The notes under the pieces are model-generated. The model worked only from the letters and a program-made list of their open reading frames with translations, was not told where the DNA came from and did not search any database. The position numbers were made by a program, and so were the translations under genes. DNA of 64,000 bases, taken from assembly GCF_014203895.1 (NCBI RefSeq), contig NZ_JACHJY010000016.1, positions 1-64,000 of the forward strand, given 5' to 3'. Source of the stretch: Streptomyces nymphaeiformis (GTDB taxonomy: Bacteria; Actinomycetota; Actinomycetes; Streptomycetales; Streptomycetaceae). This document shows, piece after piece, positions 7,774-15,517 of this stretch. How positions within the stretch are numbered: the first letter of the stretch is position 1; the number at the start of each line of letters is the position of its first letter.

Positions 7774-8697
7774 ATGAGTATCGCGGAGATCGAGGTCCTG
7801 ACCGCGCGGGACGTCCCGCTCGGCGGGCCCCGGGCGATGACCGTACGGCGCACGCTCCCGCAGCGCGCCCGGACGCTCATCGGCGCCTGGTGCTTCGCCG
7901 ACCACTACGGCCCCGACGACGTCGCCGAGTCCGGCGGCATGGACGTCGCCCCCCACCCGCACATCGGGCTGCAGACCGTGAGCTGGCTGTTCAGCGGCGA
8001 GATCGAGCACCGCGACAGCCTCGGCAGTCACGCGTACGTGCGTCCCGGCGAACTGAACCTCATGACCGGCGGGTACGGCATCAGCCACACCGAGGTCTCC
8101 ACCGCCCGCACCACCGTCCTGCACGGCGTGCAGCTGTGGGTGGCCCTCCCCGAGGAGCACCGGAACACCGCCCGGGACTTCCAGCACCACGCCCCCGAGA
8201 CGGTCCGCGTCGACGGAGCGGACCTCAGGGTCTTCCTCGGATCTCTCGCCGGCTCGGTCTCCCCGGTCCGCACCTTCACCCCGCTCCTCGGCGCCGAGCT
8301 CGTCCTCGACCCGGGCGCGACCGTCACCCTCCCCGTCGACCCCGCCTACGAGCACGGCCTGCTCGTCGACACCGGAGAGGTCCGCATGGCCGGAACGCTG
8401 CTGCGCCCCGCCGAGCTCGGATACGCCCCCACCGGGGCCGATGCCCTGACCCTGGTGAACGAGTCGGACGCCCCCGCCCGTGCGGTCCTCCTCGGCGGCA
8501 CCCCGTTCGAGGAGGAGATCGTCATGTGGTGGAACTTCATCGGCCGCAGCCACGAGGACATCGTCGAGGCCCGCGAGGAGTGGGAGAAGGAGTCCGACCG
8601 CTTCGGCGAGGTCGAGGGCTACCCCGGCGACCGTCTCCCCGCCCCCGCCCTGCCCAACGCCCGGATCGCGCCGCGCAAGAACCCCGCGCTCCACTGA
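7774..8697 (+). CDS. Pirin family protein (bicupin)
   Basis: 307 residues, two cupin domains (N-terminal pirin domain about 10-125, pirin C-terminal domain about 170-280). The metal site of pirins is present: HPH (61-63), H105 and E107 in the ISHTEV segment. Pirins are iron-binding proteins; some bacterial members act as quercetinases. The ATG at 7774 follows TGGAGGGG. Upstream is an unusually AT-rich stretch (TGATTGTTGAAAATGGAAC) that likely carries the promoter, shared with the divergent AhpD-fold gene. Confidence 0.9.
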   Translation: MSIAEIEVLTARDVPLGGPRAMTVRRTLPQRARTLIGAWCFADHYGPDDVAESGGMDVAPHPHIGLQTVSWLFSGEIEHRDSLGSHAYVRPGELNLMTGGYGISHTEVSTARTTVLHGVQLWVALPEEHRNTARDFQHHAPETVRVDGADLRVFLGSLAGSVSPVRTFTPLLGAELVLDPGATVTLPVDPAYEHGLLVDTGEVRMAGTLLRPAELGYAPTGADALTLVNESDAPARAVLLGGTPFEEEIVMWWNFIGRSHEDIVEAREEWEKESDRFGEVEGYPGDRLPAPALPNARIAPRKNPALH

Positions 8698-8738
8698 CCG
8701 TGCACGGCCCACACCCACACCCTGCGAAAGGCACTCCC

Positions 8739-9080
8739 ATGACCGAGCAGTCCACCACCCCCGTCGTCCGGCGCGTGGACGCCCGCCACCGGTACGAGAT
8801 CCTCGTCGACGGCGAGCGCGCGGGCCTGACGGCCTACCGCGACCGCGACGACCGCCGGGTCTTCTTCCACACCGAGGTCGACGAGGCCTACGCGGGCCGG
8901 GGTCTGGCCTCGATCCTCATCGAGCAGGCCCTCACCGACGTCCGCGCCTCCGGGATGCGCATCGTCCCCGTCTGCCCCTACGTCGCGAAGTTCCTGAAGA
9001 AGCACGACGAGTTCGCCGACATCACCGACCCGGTGACGCCCGAGGTCCTCCAGTGGCTGGAAGGACAGCTCAAGCGCTGA
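8739..9080 (+). CDS. GNAT family N-acetyltransferase, short (NATD1-like)
   Basis: 113 residues, 41 bases after the pirin gene and probably co-transcribed. It has the compact acetyltransferase core: FFHTEVDEAYAGRGLASILI, where the RGLA turn is the acetyl-CoA pyrophosphate-binding loop, followed by the VPVCPYVAKFLKKH strand-helix typical of the short YjdJ/NATD1 group. Substrate unknown. Confidence 0.87.
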   Translation: MTEQSTTPVVRRVDARHRYEILVDGERAGLTAYRDRDDRRVFFHTEVDEAYAGRGLASILIEQALTDVRASGMRIVPVCPYVAKFLKKHDEFADITDPVTPEVLQWLEGQLKR

Positions 9081-9464
9081 CCCCGGTCGCCCCGGTCAAC
9101 ACGACGCACGCGAGGGCGAACGCTTCCCCCGTACGGATCAGTCGCGCCCGCCCGGGCCCGCAGGCCCCCCGGCCCGGGGGGCCGAACGGACGACCGAATC
9201 GCCCGGGCGCAGGGCGCGTCGCTGGCCGACTCCCGACGGGTTGGCCAGAAACCTGCAGGTGAACGGGATAAACATCATTTCGAGCAAGATCACCGCAAGG
9301 AGTTAATGCACTCGGACTCTCTGAGCGAGGCGGGCTCGGCGGCCGTTACTGTTCCCCGAGATCTGGACCGATTCCCGGATCTTCGCCCCCCTTTCATCTT
9401 CTTTCGCCGGTTTTCGACGCCTCCGTGCGTCGATCGCCGCCCTCGCCAAGGAGAGCTCGTCCCG
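9081..9464 (+). other. Leader region of the encapsulin/MIB operon
   Basis: This gap before the encapsulin gene becomes AT-richer from about 9260 (GGATAAACATCATTTCGAGC), where the promoter is likely. AAGGAG at 9297-9302 sits 3 bases before an ATG at 9306 that is in frame with the encapsulin gene (53 extra residues). I treat 9306-9464 as leader because the extension is not like known shells, but cannot exclude translation. An imperfect dyad, AGATCTGG...CCGGATCT, spans about 9359-9383. Confidence 0.5.
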
Positions 9465-10874
9465 ATGACCGTTGACGACCGCCCGGTACAGCTGGAGCCG
9501 CCCCGGCAGTCCAGCCTCAGCACCGCGGCCGCCCGCAACCTCGCCACCACGACCAAGTCCGCCCCGCAGATGCAGGAGATCAGCTCCCGCTGGCTGCTGC
9601 GGATGCTCCCCTGGGTGGAGACCAAGGGCGGCGCCTACCGGGTGAACCGCCGGCTGAGCTACACCGTCGGCGACGGACGCATCGAGTTCGTCCAGGACGG
9701 CTCCCGCGTCCGCGTGATCCCCCGCGAGCTCGGCGAACTGGCCCTGCTGCGCGGCTTCGAGGACGTCGACGTGCTCAACGCGCTCGCCGACCGCTGCGTC
9801 CAGCGCGACTTCAGCGCCGGCGAGGTGCTCGTCCAGCGCGGGGCGTCCGCCGACCAGATCCACCTGATCGCCCACGGCCGCGTCAACCAGACCTCCGTCG
9901 GCAAGTACGGCGACGAGGTCGCGGTCGCGACGCTCGCCGACGGCGACCGGTTCGGTGAGAACGCCCTCCTCGACGGCGACGCGGGCTGGGACTACACCGC
10001 GACCGCCGAGACCTCCGGCACCCTGCTCACCCTCTCCCGCGCCGACTTCACGAACATCCTCAACTCGGCGCCCAGCCTCCGGGCCCACATCGACGAGTTC
10101 AGCTCGCTGCCCGACCAGCGGCAGAACAAGTACGGCGAGGCCGAGATCGCGATGTCGGCCGGCCACAAGGGCGAGGCCGAGATCCCCGGCGCCTTCGTCG
10201 ACTACGAGCTCAAGCCGCGCGAGTACGAACTCTCCGTCGCCCAGACCGTCCTGAAGGTCCACACCAGGGTCGCCGACCTCTACAACGGGCCGATGAACCA
10301 GACGGAGGAGCAGCTCAGGCTCACCATCGAGGCGCTGCGCGAGCGCCAGGAGCACGAGCTCATCAACAACCCGGAGTTCGGCCTGCTCCCCAACGCCGAC
10401 TTCAAGCAGCGGATCCAGCCGCACTCCGGCCCGCCCACCCCGGACGACCTCGACGAGCTGCTCTGCCGCCGCCGCAGCACCAAGCTCTTCCTCGCCCACC
10501 CCAAGACGATCGCCGCGATCGGGCGCGAGTGGAACCGTGCCGGGCTCTACCCGGACACCATCGAGCTCCAGGGCCACCGGGTCCCGGCCTGGCGCGGGGT
10601 CCCGATCCTGCCCTGCAACAAGATCCCGATCAGCAAGGAGAACACCAGCTCCATCCTCGCCATGCGTCTCGGCGAGGACAACCAGGGCGTCATCGGTCTG
10701 CGCCAGACCGGTCTGCCCGAGGAGTACGAGCCGGGCCTGTCGGTGCGGTTCATGGGGATCAGCGAGCAGGCGATCATGTCGTACCTCGTCACGACGTACT
10801 ACTCCGCCGCCGTCCTCGTCCCGAACGCGCTCGGCGTCCTGGAGAACGTGCAGATCGCGCGCCGGCGCGACTAG
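9465..10874 (+). CDS. eshA: Family 2B encapsulin shell protein with cyclic-nucleotide-binding domain
   Basis: 469 residues, the length of Streptomyces EshA-type shells. The flanks (about 1-90 and 225-469) are the HK97-like shell protein; the middle (about 92-210) is an inserted cNMP-binding domain with the RFGENALLDG (162-171) phosphate-cassette-like turn. Family 2B encapsulins assemble protein nanocompartments. The next gene, 2-methylisoborneol synthase, is the established cargo of these shells, which makes the assignment firm. The ATG at 9465 follows AAGGAGA. Whether a nucleotide really gates the compartment here cannot be seen from sequence. Confidence 0.93.
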   Translation: MTVDDRPVQLEPPRQSSLSTAAARNLATTTKSAPQMQEISSRWLLRMLPWVETKGGAYRVNRRLSYTVGDGRIEFVQDGSRVRVIPRELGELALLRGFEDVDVLNALADRCVQRDFSAGEVLVQRGASADQIHLIAHGRVNQTSVGKYGDEVAVATLADGDRFGENALLDGDAGWDYTATAETSGTLLTLSRADFTNILNSAPSLRAHIDEFSSLPDQRQNKYGEAEIAMSAGHKGEAEIPGAFVDYELKPREYELSVAQTVLKVHTRVADLYNGPMNQTEEQLRLTIEALRERQEHELINNPEFGLLPNADFKQRIQPHSGPPTPDDLDELLCRRRSTKLFLAHPKTIAAIGREWNRAGLYPDTIELQGHRVPAWRGVPILPCNKIPISKENTSSILAMRLGEDNQGVIGLRQTGLPEEYEPGLSVRFMGISEQAIMSYLVTTYYSAAVLVPNALGVLENVQIARRRD

Positions 10875-10969
10875 GCCCTCCCCGCAGGCCACCACCACCC
10901 GGACCATCCGGGCCGGGCCGGCGTGCCCGGAATCCGGGACGGCCCACCCCTCTTTCCAAGGAGTCACGG

Positions 10970-12376
10970 ATGCCCGATCCCGGGCTTTCCCCTCTGCAGT
11001 CCAGCCTGCCCGGCGCCGCGGCCTCGTTCACCGCCCGAGTCCTCGCCGACGCGGCGGCCCACGGCATCGCCCTCCCCCACCTCCTCGCCGAAGCGCCGGA
11101 CCTTCCGGCGGCCCCCCACCCGGAGGCCCCGGCCGGGCTCCCCACGGGGCTCGCCGCCGGGGTCCCCGCCGGGCCCCTCACCGGGCTCGCCGCCGCGGAT
11201 TCGGTCGAAACCCCGGTCGAGGCCCCGGCCTCCTCCGCGGCCCCCGCGGCCGATGCCGCCGCCGTAGCGGCGCCGACCCGGCCCGATCCGGGATGGGTGC
11301 TGCGCGGCCCCAGCGGCCTCGGTACGGCGGGGCTCTCCCTGGTCCCGCGTGCGGAGCCCCCGGCACCCCGGGCGGCGGCCGTCGCGGCGCCGGCGGACGC
11401 CCTGATCATCCCGGGCCTCTACTGGCACCCGGTGCCCGAGCCCGACCCGGTGCGCGTGGAGGAGGTCAGCCTCCGCATCAAGTCCTGGGCGCTGGACGAG
11501 ATCCAGCTCTACCCCGAGGACTGGGAGGGCGACTTCGACGGGTTCCACGTCGGGCGCTACATGGTGGCCTGCCACCCGGACGCCCCGACCATCGAGCACC
11601 TCATGGTCGCCGCCCGGCTGATGGTCGCCGAGAACGCCGTGGACGACTGCTACTGCGAGGACCTCGGCGGCTCGCCCATCGGTCTGGGCGGACGCCTCCT
11701 CATGGCGCACACCGCCCTGGACCCGCTGCACTCGACGGCGGAGTACCAGCCGGTGTGGGCGGAGTCGCTCCACGCGGACGCGCCCCGGCGCTCCTACCGC
11801 TCGGCCATGGAGTACTTCGTCCGCATGGCGACCCCGTCCCAGGCCGACCGGTTCCGTCACGACATGGCCCGGCTGCACCTGGGCTACCTCGCCGAGGCCG
11901 CGTGGGACGAGACGAACCACGTGCCGGAGGTCTGGGAGTACCTGGCGATGCGGCAGTTCAACAACTTCCGCCCCTGCCCCACGATCACCGACACCGTCGG
12001 CGGCTACGAACTCCCCGCCGACCTGCACGCCCAGCCGGCCATGCAGCGGGTCCTCGCGCTCGCCGGCAACGCCAGCACCATCGTCAACGACCTCTACTCG
12101 TACACCAAGGAGCTCGCCAGCCCCGGCCGGCACATGAACCTGCCCGTGGTGCTCTCCGAGAAGGAGTCGCTGTCGGAGAAGGACGGCTACCTGAAGGCCG
12201 TCGAGGTCCACAACGAGCTCATGCGCGACTTCGAGGCCGCGTCCGCCGAGCTGGCCGCCGCCTGCCCCGCCCCGAGCGTGCTCCGCTTCCTGCGCGGAGT
12301 CGCCGTCTGGGTCGACGGCAACCACTACTGGCACCAGACCAATACGTACCGCTACAGCCTGCCCGATTTCTGGTAA
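10970..12376 (+). CDS. tpc: 2-Methylisoborneol synthase (encapsulin cargo terpene cyclase)
   Basis: 468 residues. It cyclises 2-methylgeranyl diphosphate to the earthy odorant 2-methylisoborneol. The class I terpene-cyclase domain (about 145-468) carries the metal motif DDCYCED (225-231) and the NSE motif NDLYSYTKE (373-381). The first 140 residues are Pro/Ala/Gly-rich and disordered-looking, with a conserved-looking block WVLRGPSGLGTAGLSLVPR near 109-127; such N-terminal regions target cargo into family 2B encapsulins. The ATG at 10970 follows AAGGAG. It sits between its shell gene and the methyltransferase that makes its substrate. Confidence 0.95.
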   Translation: MPDPGLSPLQSSLPGAAASFTARVLADAAAHGIALPHLLAEAPDLPAAPHPEAPAGLPTGLAAGVPAGPLTGLAAADSVETPVEAPASSAAPAADAAAVAAPTRPDPGWVLRGPSGLGTAGLSLVPRAEPPAPRAAAVAAPADALIIPGLYWHPVPEPDPVRVEEVSLRIKSWALDEIQLYPEDWEGDFDGFHVGRYMVACHPDAPTIEHLMVAARLMVAENAVDDCYCEDLGGSPIGLGGRLLMAHTALDPLHSTAEYQPVWAESLHADAPRRSYRSAMEYFVRMATPSQADRFRHDMARLHLGYLAEAAWDETNHVPEVWEYLAMRQFNNFRPCPTITDTVGGYELPADLHAQPAMQRVLALAGNASTIVNDLYSYTKELASPGRHMNLPVVLSEKESLSEKDGYLKAVEVHNELMRDFEAASAELAAACPAPSVLRFLRGVAVWVDGNHYWHQTNTYRYSLPDFW

Positions 12377-12391
12377 GAACGGATTTCATCT

Positions 12392-13270
12392 GTGACCAAC
12401 ACCGAGCTCCTCAGCGTCGACTCCGCGTTCGTCCCCAACCCGGCGACGCCGTACCAGGGAGACATCGCCCGTTACTGGAACGCCGAGGCCAGGCCCGTGA
12501 ACCTGCGCCTGGGCGACGTCGACGGGCTGTACCACCACCACTACGGCATCGGCGCCGTCGACCACGCCGCCCTCGGGGACGTCGAGGACAGCGAGTACGA
12601 GAAGAAGCTGATCGCCGAGCTGCACCGCCTGGAGTCGGCGCAGGCCGAGGTCCTCCTGGACCACCTCGGCCCCATCGGCAGCGAGGACACCCTCGTCGAC
12701 GCGGGCTGCGGCCGCGGCGGTTCGAGCGTGATGGCCCACCAGCGCTTCGGCTGCAAGGTCGAGGGCGTCACCCTGTCCTCCACGCAGGCCGAGTTCGGCA
12801 ACAAGCGTGCCAAGGAGCTGGGCATCGAGAGCCACGTCCACGCCCAGGTGTGCAACATGCTCGACACCCCCTTCGAGAAGGGCAGCATCGCCGCCTCGTG
12901 GAACAACGAGTCGAGCATGTACGTCGACCTGGACGACCTGTTCGCCGAGCACTCCCGCTTCCTGAAGGTCGGCGGCCGCTACGTGACCATCACGGGCTGC
13001 TGGAACCCGAAGTACGGCCAGCCGTCGAAGTGGGTCTCGCAGATCAACGCGCACTTCGAGTGCAACATCCACTCGCGCCGTGAGTACCTGAAGGCGATGG
13101 CCGACAACCGGCTCGTCCCGCAGGCCGTCATCGACCTGACGCCGGACACCCTGCCCTACTGGGAGCTGCGGGCCACGTCCTCGCTGGTCACCGGCATCGA
13201 GGAGGCGTTCATCGAGTCGTACAAGGACGGCTCCTTCCAGTACGTCCTGATCGCGGCCGACCGCGTCTGA
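12392..13270 (+). CDS. gppmt: Geranyl diphosphate 2-C-methyltransferase
   Basis: 292 residues, standard for the family. It methylates C2 of geranyl diphosphate with S-adenosylmethionine to give the substrate of the preceding synthase. The SAM-binding loop VDAGCGRGGS, the NNESSMYVD segment and the SRREYLKAM region are typical. GTG at 12392 lies 15 bases after the synthase stop; the ribosome site is weak, so translation may be coupled. It ends the three-gene operon and is followed by a strong hairpin. Confidence 0.95.
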   Translation: MTNTELLSVDSAFVPNPATPYQGDIARYWNAEARPVNLRLGDVDGLYHHHYGIGAVDHAALGDVEDSEYEKKLIAELHRLESAQAEVLLDHLGPIGSEDTLVDAGCGRGGSSVMAHQRFGCKVEGVTLSSTQAEFGNKRAKELGIESHVHAQVCNMLDTPFEKGSIAASWNNESSMYVDLDDLFAEHSRFLKVGGRYVTITGCWNPKYGQPSKWVSQINAHFECNIHSRREYLKAMADNRLVPQAVIDLTPDTLPYWELRATSSLVTGIEEAFIESYKDGSFQYVLIAADRV

Positions 13271-13286
13271 CGCACCGGTCCACGGC

Positions 13287-13324
13287 CGAGGGGCGGGTCC
13301 GTCGTCCGACGGACCCGCCCCTCG
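13287..13324. terminator. Strong bidirectional hairpin terminator
   Basis: A 17-bp perfect stem: CGAGGGGCGGGTCCGTC (13287-13303) pairs with GACGGACCCGCCCCTCG (13308-13324) around a 4-base loop. It separates the convergent methyltransferase (plus) and MFS (minus) genes. Confidence 0.85.
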
Positions 13325-13326
13325 CG

Positions 13327-14811
13327 TCATGCCGCGGCCGTCGCCTTCTCGGCCGCCGGTGCGCTCACCCGCTCGGTACGGGGCGCCTGGCCGGTCCGCA
13401 GGCCGAGCCGGGCGATGACCGCGACCAGCGCGAAGGCGGCGGCGCCGATCCAGAAGGTGAGGGTGAAGCCGGACTCCGCGGGCAGCGGCGGGACGCCGGC
13501 GGGGAGGTGCCCGATGGTCTGCGAGGCCAGGATCGTGGTGACCACGGCGCTGCCGATCGCGCTGCCGGTGGAGCGGGAGATCGAGTTGATGCCGTTGGCG
13601 ATGCCGCTCTGGTGGTGCGGGACGCTCGACATGATGACGGCGGGCATGGCCGCGTAGCCGAAGCTGACGGCCGCGCCGACGACGACACCGGCGCCGATGA
13701 CCGAGGCGGTGTGGCCGTGGTCGAGGGCGAGCCAGCCGAAGCCCACGGCGCCGAGGGCGGCGGCCAGGGTCAGCGCGGTGCGCGGGCCGCGGTGGCGGAC
13801 GAGCCGGCCGCCGATCGGCGAGGCGAGCAGGGAGACGATCGCGCCGGGCAGCAGGAACTCGACGGAGGCCCGCAGGATGGACGCGCCGAAGCCGTAGCCG
13901 GTGAGGGCCTCGGGCATCTGGACGAGGTACGAGACGCCCAGGAAGTTCGCGAACATGCCGAAGCCGACGAGGACGCCGGCCAGGTTCGCCATGAGCACCG
14001 GCCGGTGCACGAACATCCGCATGTCGACGAGGGGCTCGCGGACCTTGAGCTCGGTGAGGACCCAGACGACGGTCATGACGGCCGCGGCCGCGAAGCTGCC
14101 GAGGGTGCGGCCCGAGGTCCAGCCCCACTCGTGGCCCTGCGAGATCGGCAGCAGGAGCAGCAGCAGGGTGGCGCCGAGGGTGAGCGCGCCCAGGAAGTCG
14201 GTGCGGCCGCCGGTCTTGTGGCGGGTCGCGGGGACCAGGAACACGACGGCGAGCAGGGCGATCGCGGCGAAGCCGGTGGCCATCCAGAAGGCGCTGCGGT
14301 AGTCGGCGTCGGAGCCGGAGGTGAGCAGGCCGGTGGCGACGAGCGCGAGGCCGCTGCCGAAGGCCAGGGTGCCGCTGACCAGCGACATCGCGCCGGGCAG
14401 CTTCTGCGGGCGGACCTCCTCGCGCAGCACGGACAGGGCCAGCGGGAAGATCGCGGTGGCGGCGCCCTGGAGGACGCGGCCGAGGATCAGCAGGGGGAGC
14501 GAGGTCGCCAGGGCGGCGACGACGGAGCCGGCGACCATGACGCCGAGGACGGCGACGAGGGTGGGCTTCTTGCCGTGCTGGTCGCCGAAGCGCCCGAGCA
14601 GCGGGGTGAAGACGGCGGCGGAGAGCAGCGTGGCGGTGGTCACCCAGCTCACGTTCGCGGCCGAGGTGCCCAGGTCGGTGCGGATGAGGCCGAGGATCGG
14701 GACCGGCAGGGTCTGCATCATCGACACGACCATGGCGGCGAGGCTCAGCGCGAAGACGACGAGCGTCTCGCGCCGGGGATCGGCGGCGGGCGGGGTGGTC
14801 TCGTGACTCAT
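13327..14811 (-). CDS. MFS drug exporter, DHA2-like
   Basis: 494 residues with about 14 membrane segments. Family motif A is visible after the second helix (LLGRFGDQHGKKPTLV), and the AVFTPLL and GRVLQGAATAIFPLALS segments fit the drug:H+ antiporter DHA2 group. It would export a small molecule using the proton gradient. It is divergent from a MarR-type regulator (14967), the usual sign of substrate-induced export, and an operator-like site lies 38 bases before its start. Confidence 0.9.
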   Translation of the reverse strand: MSHETTPPAADPRRETLVVFALSLAAMVVSMMQTLPVPILGLIRTDLGTSAANVSWVTTATLLSAAVFTPLLGRFGDQHGKKPTLVAVLGVMVAGSVVAALATSLPLLILGRVLQGAATAIFPLALSVLREEVRPQKLPGAMSLVSGTLAFGSGLALVATGLLTSGSDADYRSAFWMATGFAAIALLAVVFLVPATRHKTGGRTDFLGALTLGATLLLLLLPISQGHEWGWTSGRTLGSFAAAAVMTVVWVLTELKVREPLVDMRMFVHRPVLMANLAGVLVGFGMFANFLGVSYLVQMPEALTGYGFGASILRASVEFLLPGAIVSLLASPIGGRLVRHRGPRTALTLAAALGAVGFGWLALDHGHTASVIGAGVVVGAAVSFGYAAMPAVIMSSVPHHQSGIANGINSISRSTGSAIGSAVVTTILASQTIGHLPAGVPPLPAESGFTLTFWIGAAAFALVAVIARLGLRTGQAPRTERVSAPAAEKATAAA

Positions 14812-14848
14812 GGGTGGGGGCCTTCTCAGTGCTTCACGTCGTAGATGT

Positions 14849-14861
14849 TTGACGTCATCAA
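14849..14861. promoter_or_regulatory. MarR operator candidate 1 (MFS side)
   Basis: TTGACGTCATCAA: the half-sites TTGA and TCAA are separated by 5 bases. It lies 38 bases upstream of the MFS start. The same TTGA-N5-TCAA pattern recurs next to the MarR gene. Confidence 0.5.
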
Positions 14862-14931
14862 GTAATGCGACGAAGGTAGGCCCCGATGGTTGAGGAGGTC
14901 AAGTGAATGATTGAGGTGCTTAAGTAAATAA

Positions 14932-14944
14932 TTGATAATGTCAA
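14932..14944. promoter_or_regulatory. MarR operator candidate 2 (regulator side)
   Basis: TTGATAATGTCAA has the same TTGA-N5-TCAA form as the site at 14849. It overlaps GATAAT, a good -10 box for the regulator gene starting at 14967, so binding would give autorepression. Confidence 0.5.
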
Positions 14945-14966
14945 CGATCGTGCGTACCCTCGACGC

Positions 14967-15407
14967 ATGAGCGCGACCACCCCCGAGACGCCCACCAAGC
15001 TCCAGCTGCTTGAGCTCCTCGCCGCCATCGGCACGGCCCAGTGGCGCGACTTCGCCGCGGCCGCCGCCCACCACGGACTGACGTCCACGCAGGCCAAGGT
15101 CCTCGCCCAGCTGAACGGCCCACTGCCGATGCGCGCCCTCGCCACGCTCCTCGTGTGCGACGCGTCGAACGTCACCGGGATCGTGGACCGCCTGGAGGGA
15201 CGCGGGCTCGTGCGCCGCGAGGCCGACGCCTCCGACCGGCGCGTCAAGAACGTCGTGGCGACCGACGAGGGCCGGGAGGTCATCCGGCGGGTCCGCGAGG
15301 AGATGCAGGCCACCCACGGCGCCCTCGACACGCTCGGCGCGGAGGACAGCGCCACCCTGTACGGCCTGCTCGCGCGGCTGCGGCCGGGCATGGAGAACAA
15401 CGCCTGA
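14967..15407 (+). CDS. MarR family transcriptional regulator
   Basis: 146 residues with the winged-helix core: AHHGLTSTQAKVLAQLNGPLPMRALATLLVCDASNVTGIVDRLEGRGLV (recognition helix around SNVTGIVDRLE) and the wing READASDRRVKNVVATDEG. MarR dimers bind inverted repeats and release DNA when they bind a ligand. It is divergent from the MFS exporter and probably represses both. The ATG is about 28 bases from a GATAAT box, with no clear ribosome site. Its last codons and stop lie in the first copy of a 36-bp tandem duplication. Confidence 0.9.
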   Translation: MSATTPETPTKLQLLELLAAIGTAQWRDFAAAAAHHGLTSTQAKVLAQLNGPLPMRALATLLVCDASNVTGIVDRLEGRGLVRREADASDRRVKNVVATDEGREVIRRVREEMQATHGALDTLGAEDSATLYGLLARLRPGMENNA

Positions 15408-15454
15408 GAGCGCCCGCCGCCGGGCATGGAGAACAACGCCCGAGGGCGCCCGCG
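15383..15454. repeat. 36-bp tandem duplication covering the marR stop
   Basis: GCCGGGCATGGAGAACAACGCC at 15383-15404 is repeated exactly at 15419-15440, and the following 14 bases are repeated with two changes. In copy one the codon after GCC is TGA, the marR stop; in copy two it is CGA. The unit is 36 bases, so the frame would be kept. Confidence 0.85.
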
Positions 15455-15469
15455 CCCAGGAACGGAGAA

Positions 15470-15501
15470 GGGCGCCCGACGGGAATCCCCGTCAGGCGCC
15501 C
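15470..15501. terminator. Hairpin terminator between marR and meaB
   Basis: GGGCGCCCGACGGG (15470-15483) pairs with CCCGTCAGGCGCCC (15488-15501) with one mismatch and a 4-base loop. It lies between the convergent ends of marR and meaB. Confidence 0.75.
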
Positions 15502-15517
15502 GTACCCCGTCCCGGTC

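Noticed and set aside
12386..14128. Long minus-strand frame across the methyltransferase and MFS genes
   Set aside because: It is out of frame with the MFS protein and antisense to the methyltransferase; Arg/Pro/Gly-rich shadow.
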